Positions 1 through 5,503 of a stretch of 6,600 nucleotides of DNA are shown one piece after another. The notes under the pieces were generated by a model. The model searched no databases. It worked only from the letters and a program-made list of their open reading frames with translations, and had not been told where the DNA came from. This stretch comes from Acidobacteriota bacterium (GTDB taxonomy: Bacteria; Acidobacteriota; Blastocatellia; Pyrinomonadales; Pyrinomonadaceae). The DNA lies in the NCBI GenBank assembly GCA_013698055.1, contig JACCVS010000788.1, positions 1 to 6,600 on the forward strand, written 5' to 3'. Numbering within the stretch: position 1 is the first letter of the stretch; each line of letters begins with the position of its first letter. Both the position numbers and the translations under genes were made by a program.

Positions 1-806
1 GCCAGCAGCGTCTGAAAAAGGATGCGCGCCCGCGTTGAGCCACCCGTTGAAGGCGAGCTATCAACGACGATTGCATCCATTTCCTTTTCGATTTCATTCG
101 GCGGAAAATAATCTCTTCCCGTCAAAATCTCGCCCGACGCTTCGAGCCAGTTTTCGATGAATCCGGCTTGAATGCTTGTCACCGCATCGCCCTCGACGCG
201 GAACATGGTGTCGCGCCAGCGCGGCTTCTTTCCCTGCGCCTTGTACCAGTGGTCTGCGAATCCTGCGCCGCCGACGAATCCGACGCGCCCGTCAACGACG
301 ATGATCTCGCGGTGCGTGCGGTTGTTGAAGCGCGCCAGCGTCGGCCAGCGCAGCGGGTGATACCAGCAGACGCGCCCGCCCGCCGCGCGCAACTCCGTGA
401 AATAACTCTCCCACGTCGCAAAGCAGCCAATGGAATCAAGCACCATGCGAACCTTGACACCCTCGCGCGCTCTTTCCGTCAGCGCCTTGATGAATCTCTG
501 TGTCAGCTCGCCTTTCTGGAAGATATAAGCCTCGATGTTGACGCTCTCGCGAGCGTTACGAATCGCTTCGAGTTCCGCTTCGTAGAAGACTTCGCCGTTG
601 GTCAGAACCTCCACCGTGCCATGACGATGAATCTTCGAGTCAGTGATTGCTTCGAGCACGCAAAGAAAATCATCGGATTCGAGCGGCTCGGTCGAGGGCG
701 TGGAGATTTTATAAGCCAGTCCAGGCTCGAACAGAGCGAGGAAGAGTAGAAAGGCCAGCACTATGATTGCGATGATGGCGATGACGAGAAAAGCTGTCGA
801 GTCCAT
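1..806 (-). CDS. Phospholipase D-like / cardiolipin synthase-like protein, membrane-anchored, 3' end outside window
   Basis: The 268 visible codons encode the N-terminal half of a PLD-superfamily protein, probably a phosphatidyltransferase of the cardiolipin synthase type acting at the inner membrane. Residues 5-26 form one hydrophobic helix (FLVIAIIAIIVLAFLLFLAL). A PLD-type catalytic domain follows from about residue 62, with the family-typical stretches EAYIFQKGE (92-100) and EGVKVRMVLDSIG (115-127). The first HKD motif lies at 165-172 (positions 291-314) and reads HREIIVVD. Its His and Asp are present, but the usual Lys is Glu167. It is followed by GRVGFVGGAGFADHW, as in cardiolipin synthases. 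The second HKD motif should lie left of position 1. The ATG at 804-806 is preceded two codons upstream by an in-frame TAG, and it opens directly onto the membrane segment. No strong Shine-Dalgarno sequence is visible. It starts 58 nt after the Uma2 stop on the same strand, so co-transcription is possible. The PLD-superfamily call is secure; the exact substrate is inferred. Confidence 0.87.
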   Translation of the reverse strand, partial: MDSTAFLVIAIIAIIVLAFLLFLALFEPGLAYKISTPSTEPLESDDFLCVLEAITDSKIHRHGTVEVLTNGEVFYEAELEAIRNARESVNIEAYIFQKGELTQRFIKALTERAREGVKVRMVLDSIGCFATWESYFTELRAAGGRVCWYHPLRWPTLARFNNRTHREIIVVDGRVGFVGGAGFADHWYKAQGKKPRWRDTMFRVEGDAVTSIQAGFIENWLEASGEILTGRDYFPPNEIEKEMDAIVVDSSPSTGGSTRARILFQTLL

Positions 807-821
807 AAACTATTCGATTAC

Positions 822-845
822 TGAATGAGTGAATGAGTGAAAATG
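822..845. repeat. Short tandem octamer repeat (TGAATGAG x2 plus a degenerate copy)
   Basis: TGAATGAG occurs twice back to back at 822-829 and 830-837. A third, poorer unit, TGAAAATG, follows at 838-845. The run lies in the 58-nt gap between the Uma2 stop and the PLD-like start, in what would be the leader of the latter. It may be simple slippage sequence. No function can be assigned. Confidence 0.5.
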
Positions 846-864
846 CTTTTCTGGCGGCAGCGCA

Positions 865-1452
865 TCACCTATCGCTCAGCAATGCTTTGACGGTCGTCTC
901 GAATCCTGTCAGGACAATGCTGCGAATGGTATCGCTCTCGGCTAATTCCGTTAGCTCATAGTGATCGTCACGTAGAATCATTTGCGCAATTGTCCCGGCT
1001 TTGTGGTCAACGATCCAGTATTCACGAACGCCGTTTCGCTCGTACAAGTGTCGCTTGGTGAGCGTGTCGTGCTTGATCGAGCCGGGCGAGAGGATTTCAA
1101 CTAAGAACGACGGTGCGCCATGCACACGCTTGGCTGTGTGGGCGCGCTCCGATTCTTCGTTGGTGAGAAAAAAAGCGTCAGGCTGGACGACATCGCCGCT
1201 CGGCAAAACAACATCCAGAGGTGAGAAGAAGATGCTTCCCGTCGCAGTTCGTTTCACAAATTCATGCAAAGCAAAAGACAGGTTTCGTAATACAGCCTGG
1301 TGAGCGACTGTCGGCGTGGGAGCCATGATGATTTCTCCGTTGATGTATTCTATGTGTTGCATGGATTCGGGCAAGGCCCAGAATTCTGCTATCGTGGCCT
1401 TGTGGCTCACCATGCTCTCTTCTGTTTCCCGTTGAATAACTTCCGTGGACAT
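865..1452 (-). CDS. Uma2 family (DUF820) putative endonuclease
   Basis: This is a complete 195-residue protein of the Uma2/DUF820 family, which has the PD-(D/E)XK restriction-endonuclease fold; the biological role of the family is largely unknown. The conserved landmarks appear in order: EYINGEIIMAP (35-45), the PTVAHQ segment with His51, SPLDVVLP (77-84), QPD with Asp92, FLVEILSPGS (116-125) with Glu119, the Asp129-x3-Lys133-x3-Tyr137 segment, and REYWIVD (143-149). Asp92, Glu119 and Lys133 are the likely metal-binding and catalytic residues, so the enzyme looks intact. The length is usual for the family. The ATG at 1450-1452 is supported by GGAGG (CCTCC at 1460-1464 on the plus strand) seven bases upstream, which favours it over internal Met14. 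It lies between the M1 peptidase (88 nt upstream) and the PLD-like gene (58 nt downstream) on the same strand. No partner toxin, antitoxin or methylase is nearby. Family assignment is firm; function is not. Confidence 0.93.
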   Translation of the reverse strand: MSTEVIQRETEESMVSHKATIAEFWALPESMQHIEYINGEIIMAPTPTVAHQAVLRNLSFALHEFVKRTATGSIFFSPLDVVLPSGDVVQPDAFFLTNEESERAHTAKRVHGAPSFLVEILSPGSIKHDTLTKRHLYERNGVREYWIVDHKAGTIAQMILRDDHYELTELAESDTIRSIVLTGFETTVKALLSDR

Positions 1453-1459
1453 CTTGCAA

Positions 1460-1464
1460 CCTCC
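1460..1464 (-). promoter_or_regulatory. Ribosome binding site of the Uma2 gene
   Basis: The minus strand reads GGAGG followed by a seven-base spacer (TTGCAAG) and then the ATG at 1452. This is a near-ideal Shine-Dalgarno arrangement and it fixes the start of the Uma2 gene. Confidence 0.75.
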
Positions 1465-1540
1465 GATAACGTCTCAAATCCTTGCCAAGCGTGAGGGAAT
1501 AACTACGCCGAGTTTATCACGTCAGACAGGGAGAAGCCCG

Positions 1541-4303
1541 TCACTTTTCATTCGCGTACCTGCTTTTAATTCTCACGCATCGTTCGAGTCCGTCCGTAAC
1601 TTCAAGCACTTTTAATTTGAGGTCGCGGTCGAGCGCAGTCTCGCGCCGGAGGAAATCCTGAACAACTCCGTGCGCCTGTTCGCTGCATTGGCCGCCGATG
1701 AAAGCGGCGAGCCAGCCGTTGATGAAAAATATCTTGCGAGTGCGCTTGAGCCGTGGCAACTCGCGAAGCGCCGGGTCGAGATAGGGCAAGGTCAATTCCG
1801 ATTGCTGAATCGCATTCAATGGGCCGAAGCTGGCTTCAATCCAACTCTCAGCGAGTTTCGGGTCGTTAATGTAAGCATCGAAATATTTCTTCTTGTTCTC
1901 TACAAGGGCACGGCCTGCGCCCGCCGCGTAAGTATAGCGCCTAGCGTCGTCGCTCGTGTCGGCTTTGCTTTGAGCATCGAGCAGGGCGGGCGCATCTTTG
2001 TCATCACGGATCAGCAGCGCCGTGATGATGTCGAAGCGGTCGCGCGAACGGAGCTGCATTCCGGGGATTTTCAATTCATCGCGCAGAATTTTCTTGAGCG
2101 TAGCGCACGCCTCATCGGTCAGCGCAATTGATTGGAACGCGCGAAAGTTTGTGATGCGTAAGCCGGAGGTCTCTGCATTCATCATGCGGTCGGCGAGCAT
2201 CTCTTCAAGGCGCGGAGCGAGCAATATTCGCTGCTCATCGGAAAGATAGCGATTGAATGCTACTCCAACGCGGCTGAGGATGCCCTGCGCCGTTACTTCG
2301 TCGCGCTCCTGTGGAATCAGCTTGATCGCCAGTTCTATATAGCGCGACGGAGCCAACTCCGCTTCACGCACGCTGTCCCAGAGCGTCCCCCACAAAAGAG
2401 CGCGGAGGAAATCGTCACGCACCGTTCCCAGATGTTCGAGCACAAAGGCACGGCTCTGCTCGTCAAGCAGAAACAGACCGTAGCCATAGTCCTCGTAGTT
2501 GGCGAAGACATACGATGGTCGGCGAAGACCGACGGCTTCTTTAACACGCGTCTCGCCTGCGCTGTCGAGAGTCACCGTCAACATCTTGGGCGGCGATGAT
2601 TCATACGCCAGAAGAAGCTTCAGGCGCATCGGCCACGCGCCATTCTCGCGCAGAACATCAGTCTGCGAGAGCGTGAAGGAACGAATGCGCCCCGCGCGAT
2701 TCGCGCTCCAACTCGCGCGCACGTTTGCAAGTCCGCGCCGCCTGACCCACGCCGCCGCCCACTCATCGAGTTTTCTTCCAGAGCTGCGCTCCAACGCCCC
2801 GACAAGATCAGCCCATTCTGCGTTACTGAAAGCGTGATCTTTGAGAAACGCGCGCACGCCTTGTTGAAACTTATCCGCGCCCAGAAAGAACTCGGCCTGC
2901 TTGAGCATCGAAGGAGCTTTCAAATAAACGATGTTGCCGTAAGCGGATTTCGCGGCGCTCAAATTCGGGATTTCCTGAAAGATGGGAGTCGTGCCCTTCG
3001 TCACGTCCGTCGCGTATGCGCCGGGCTTCGTGCGCTGGTAGAAGACTTTCCATGCATTCTGTTGAGGCAGAATTTTCTCCATCGCCTGATAAGCCATGAA
3101 GGTCGCAAAGCCTTCTTTGAGCCAGAGGTCATCGAACCAGCGCATCGTCACCAGATCACCGAACCACTGGTGCGCCGCTTCGTGACAAATAAGCTCGGCG
3201 CGCGCCGCGTAATCGTTGGCCGTCGGGTCAGTCGGAAATAGAATCCTCTCTTCGCGCAGGAAGATTGCGCCCGCGTGTTCCATCCCGCCGTAAGCGAATT
3301 CGGGGACAATTACAATGTCGTATTTCGGAAACGGATATTTGAAATCGAAGTAAGCGGCGAGAAACGCCAGACACTCTCGATGAAGGCGAAAGACTTCCGG
3401 CAATTCTTTGCGCGCCCTTTCCGCTTTGGACTTGCGGACGAAGAGAGACATCGGCGTCGGAGCATTCTTGATAAGTGCTTCCAGCTCTTCTCGTGACTTT
3501 ATCGGCGGGTATGCGGTTGTGCTACTGACAGGAAGGTTCTCAGCTTCATTGAACTCTATAAACGGCCCGGCTGCGAAGGCGAAGAGATATGTGCTGAGTG
3601 GCTGCGTCTCGTGAAAAGCCATCCGGTTCATATCGTCAGGAGAACTGACAGGCTTGTTGTCGCTCAAGTCAGCGATGGTTAAGTTCGATGCTTCAACCTG
3701 TGTGTTTGTAATGACCTTCCATGATTTCAGCGCTGTGACTTCCAGCTTGAAACGTGCCTTCAAATCAGGCTGGTCGAAACAGGGAAAGGCGGTACTCGCG
3801 TCCGACGGCACAAAGAGCGTGTAGATGTATTCGGATTTGTCCTCGCGATCAATGTAGCGCGTCACGGCGCTGCCTGATGTTGAGATTGGGGACTCGAAAT
3901 TGAGCCGCACGACGTTCTCGCCTTTGACAAGATATGTGGCCGGAATGATGAGGTGATCATTAACCTGACGAACATCTTTTGCTTCGCGCCCGTTGACTAC
4001 GATGTCCCACACACGCGCTCGCGCCTGTCCTTCTTTCGCCTGGGCTGTTCGCCAGTCGAGAACGAGTTCCTTGACCTCGCCGTCGAGCGTGACGCGAATC
4101 TCCTCCGAGCCTTTCATCAAGTCAGCGCCCGGCTTGAGTTCGACATGCAACCCATAACGAACGTTGCTGTAATGTGCCGCGCGAAAGCGCGCGAGGTCAC
4201 GCGCCACGCCCGGCTGCGGGTCAGCACTCGGTTCTTCCACACCGTAAATCACGATGCAGGCTGACGCGAGCAGCATGACTATGAAGATTACTCGTAAAAT
4301 CAT
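1541..4303 (-). CDS. M1 family zinc metallo-aminopeptidase, exported (aminopeptidase N-like)
   Basis: This is a complete 920-residue M1 peptidase, which removes N-terminal amino acids from peptides. Residues 4-21 are hydrophobic and are followed by a polar segment, suggesting a signal peptide or N-terminal anchor and so periplasmic or envelope location. ASAC at 13-16 is only a poor lipobox. The N-terminal beta-rich domain spans about 36-250 and contains the M1 signature CFDQPDLKARF (175-185). In the catalytic domain, GGMEH (339-343) takes the place of the exopeptidase motif GAMEN. The zinc site is HEAAH (374-378, positions 3170-3184), with Glu397 after an 18-residue gap (LKEGFATF). Tyr460 in VYLKAP is the likely transition-state tyrosine. 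Residues from about 540 to 905 resemble the ERAP1-like helical C-terminal domain. The active site looks intact. GAGG (CCTC at 4310-4313 on the plus strand), seven bases before the ATG, supports the start. It is divergent from the lipid kinase and heads a possible three-gene transcript with the Uma2 and PLD-like genes. Which M1 subfamily it belongs to is not certain. Confidence 0.96.
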   Translation of the reverse strand: MILRVIFIVMLLASACIVIYGVEEPSADPQPGVARDLARFRAAHYSNVRYGLHVELKPGADLMKGSEEIRVTLDGEVKELVLDWRTAQAKEGQARARVWDIVVNGREAKDVRQVNDHLIIPATYLVKGENVVRLNFESPISTSGSAVTRYIDREDKSEYIYTLFVPSDASTAFPCFDQPDLKARFKLEVTALKSWKVITNTQVEASNLTIADLSDNKPVSSPDDMNRMAFHETQPLSTYLFAFAAGPFIEFNEAENLPVSSTTAYPPIKSREELEALIKNAPTPMSLFVRKSKAERARKELPEVFRLHRECLAFLAAYFDFKYPFPKYDIVIVPEFAYGGMEHAGAIFLREERILFPTDPTANDYAARAELICHEAAHQWFGDLVTMRWFDDLWLKEGFATFMAYQAMEKILPQQNAWKVFYQRTKPGAYATDVTKGTTPIFQEIPNLSAAKSAYGNIVYLKAPSMLKQAEFFLGADKFQQGVRAFLKDHAFSNAEWADLVGALERSSGRKLDEWAAAWVRRRGLANVRASWSANRAGRIRSFTLSQTDVLRENGAWPMRLKLLLAYESSPPKMLTVTLDSAGETRVKEAVGLRRPSYVFANYEDYGYGLFLLDEQSRAFVLEHLGTVRDDFLRALLWGTLWDSVREAELAPSRYIELAIKLIPQERDEVTAQGILSRVGVAFNRYLSDEQRILLAPRLEEMLADRMMNAETSGLRITNFRAFQSIALTDEACATLKKILRDELKIPGMQLRSRDRFDIITALLIRDDKDAPALLDAQSKADTSDDARRYTYAAGAGRALVENKKKYFDAYINDPKLAESWIEASFGPLNAIQQSELTLPYLDPALRELPRLKRTRKIFFINGWLAAFIGGQCSEQAHGVVQDFLRRETALDRDLKLKVLEVTDGLERCVRIKSRYANEK

Positions 4304-4446
4304 TTATCGCCTCGCTTATTTGCAACAATCGCCATCACGCACATCCTTTCCGATGCCACTATTCAAAGGCTCCTCAACTCATGTGATGCGACTAGCTTAT
4401 CATCAAATGCCCGTCCCACGAATTTGCATGATAGAGTGTGAAGCAG
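4304..4446. other. Divergent intergenic region between the M1 peptidase and lipid kinase genes
   Basis: Promoters for both outward-facing genes should lie in these roughly 140 bases. The aminopeptidase ribosome binding site (GAGG on the minus strand, 4310-4313) is clear. AT-richer stretches occur around 4396-4408 and 4420-4434, but I could not pair a convincing -35 box with a -10 box at normal spacing on either strand. I see no clear operator palindrome and no small gene. Promoter content is inferred from gene orientation only. Confidence 0.5.
4310..4313 (-). promoter_or_regulatory. Ribosome binding site of the M1 aminopeptidase gene
   Basis: The minus strand reads GCGAGGCGATAAA and then the ATG at 4303. 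GAGG sits seven bases from the start codon, and the start opens onto the hydrophobic export signal. Together these fix the start. Confidence 0.6.
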
Positions 4447-5439
4447 ATGAACAATCCGGCCCGCACGCTCATCATCATCAATCCGGCCTCCGCACGCGCG
4501 CGCCGCGCATGGCCGAAGATCAAAGGGGCGCTCGCGGACGCAAGCATCAACTTTGACGCGCACGAGACGACACACGCAGGCGATGCGACTGAGAAGACAC
4601 GAGCCGCGCTCCGCGATGGTTACAACGTCATCGCGGTCGTCGGCGGCGATGGAACGCTGAGCGAAGCGGCTTCAGGTTTCTTCGAGTTCCACAGAGATGG
4701 AAACACAGCATCCTCTCATCATCCTTCACCGATTAACCGGGACGCCGCTCTTGCAATCCTGCCCGCCGGAACGGGCGATGACTTCGCGCGCGGGCTGGCG
4801 GGCAAGCGCGAGGCTCTGGGCAAGTGGCTGGAGAATTTCATTGCGTACCTCCGGCATGACGACGTCAGCGCAGCGCGCGAGATTGACGTGATTCACGGGT
4901 GGGTGGAGCATGGCGAGCGTGATTTTATCTGTCTCAACGTGGCGACGATTGGCCTCGGCGCGGAGGTCGCGGCGCGCGTGGCATCGCAGGGCGGCGTGAT
5001 GAGGCGTCTGCCGGGCGAGGTGCGCTTTGTTGCGGCGGCTTGCGGCGCTCTGGCAGCGTGGCGCGAAAGAACAGTGCGCGTGACGGTAGACGAACATGAG
5101 GTGATCGAAGGACAAACGAACCTGCTCGCGGTCGCCAATGGAATCTATGCGGGCGGCGGGATGATGTTCGCGCCCGGTGCGCGCAACGATGATGGGCTGA
5201 TTGATCTCCTATGGTCGCACGACCTCACGCGCGCCACCATCCTGCGCGAGTTGCCGCGCATCCGTCGCGGTGAACATCTGGCCAATGAACGTGTCCGCCT
5301 TGTCAGAGCCAGACATGTGCGAATTGAAACCGAGAAGCAGGAAGACGCGTTGCTGGTCGAAGCCGACGGCAACGTGCGCGGCCACACGCCCGCCGAGTTT
5401 CGCGTGATGCCGGGCGCGATTCAAGTAGTTGGTAAATAG
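4447..5439 (+). CDS. Diacylglycerol kinase-family (YegS/DgkB-like) lipid kinase
   Basis: The protein has 330 residues from ATG 4447, or 333 if an in-frame GTG at 4438 is used. The numbering here follows the 333-residue form. It belongs to the DAGK-catalytic/NAD-kinase-like fold that phosphorylates diacylglycerol or related lipids with ATP at the inner face of the membrane. The diagnostic motifs are intact: INPAS (14-18), the nucleotide-binding GGDGT loop (69-73, positions 4642-4656), ILPAGTGDDFARG (107-119; many relatives have N for the first D), APGARNDDGLIDLL (245-258) and EADGN (308-312), which supplies catalytic or metal ligands in relatives. A stretch of about 20 residues rich in His, Ser and Pro (84-103) makes the loop after GGDGT longer than in typical members of about 300 residues. 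Neither start has a good ribosome site. A weak AGAG at 4433-4436, ten bases from ATG 4447, slightly favours that ATG. The gene diverges from the aminopeptidase. Its last codons (Gly-Lys-TAG) lie inside the inverted repeat at 5431-5503. The exact lipid substrate cannot be read from the sequence. Confidence 0.93.
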   Translation: MNNPARTLIIINPASARARRAWPKIKGALADASINFDAHETTHAGDATEKTRAALRDGYNVIAVVGGDGTLSEAASGFFEFHRDGNTASSHHPSPINRDAALAILPAGTGDDFARGLAGKREALGKWLENFIAYLRHDDVSAAREIDVIHGWVEHGERDFICLNVATIGLGAEVAARVASQGGVMRRLPGEVRFVAAACGALAAWRERTVRVTVDEHEVIEGQTNLLAVANGIYAGGGMMFAPGARNDDGLIDLLWSHDLTRATILRELPRIRRGEHLANERVRLVRARHVRIETEKQEDALLVEADGNVRGHTPAEFRVMPGAIQVVGK

Positions 5440-5503
5440 TAAATGATCAATGGTAAATAGCGGCAGGCTCTTTCTATTTACTATTGACCATTTACTGTTT
5501 ACC
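5431..5503. repeat. Inverted repeat built of tandem heptamers, spanning both convergent stop codons
   Basis: The left arm (5431-5460) is GGTAAAT, AGTAAAT, GATCAAT, GGTAAAT, then AG. The right arm (5474-5503), read on the minus strand, is GGTAAAC, AGTAAAT, GGTCAAT, AGTAAAT, then AG. The arms agree at 27 of 30 positions and are separated by a 13-base loop (5461-5473). In a plus-strand transcript the three differences are two G-U pairs and one A-C mismatch, so a long hairpin is plausible. The left arm contains the lipid kinase stop (TAG 5437-5439) and the right arm the TolC-family stop (TAA on the minus strand, 5492-5494). No T-run follows on either strand, so it is not a textbook intrinsic terminator, although it may act as a bidirectional one. 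I see no flanking target duplication. The heptamer design recalls the short tandemly repeated heptanucleotide repeats described in cyanobacteria; any relationship is inference. Confidence 0.8.

Noticed and set aside
168..749. Long plus-strand open frame (193 codons) opposite the PLD-like gene
   Set aside because: It is the antisense shadow of a frame with clear PLD-superfamily motifs. Its own translation has no recognisable motif, and long antisense frames are expected in GC-rich DNA.
1529..1541. GGGAGAAGCCC as a terminator hairpin after the M1 gene
   Set aside because: The stem is only about three base pairs and no T-run follows, so it is not a credible terminator.
2834..3241. Plus-strand open frame of 135 codons antisense to the M1 zinc-site region
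   Set aside because: It lies opposite the most conserved part of the aminopeptidase and shows no protein family features.
4256..4258. Cys16 of the M1 protein as a lipoprotein attachment site
   Set aside because: The residues before it (ASA) lack the usual Leu at -3, and hydrophobic sequence continues after the Cys, so an ordinary signal peptide or anchor is more likely.
4726..5115. Minus-strand open frame of 129 codons inside the lipid kinase gene
   Set aside because: The plus-strand frame carries every kinase motif. The antisense product is rich in Arg, His and Ala, with no domain, which is typical of shadow translation.
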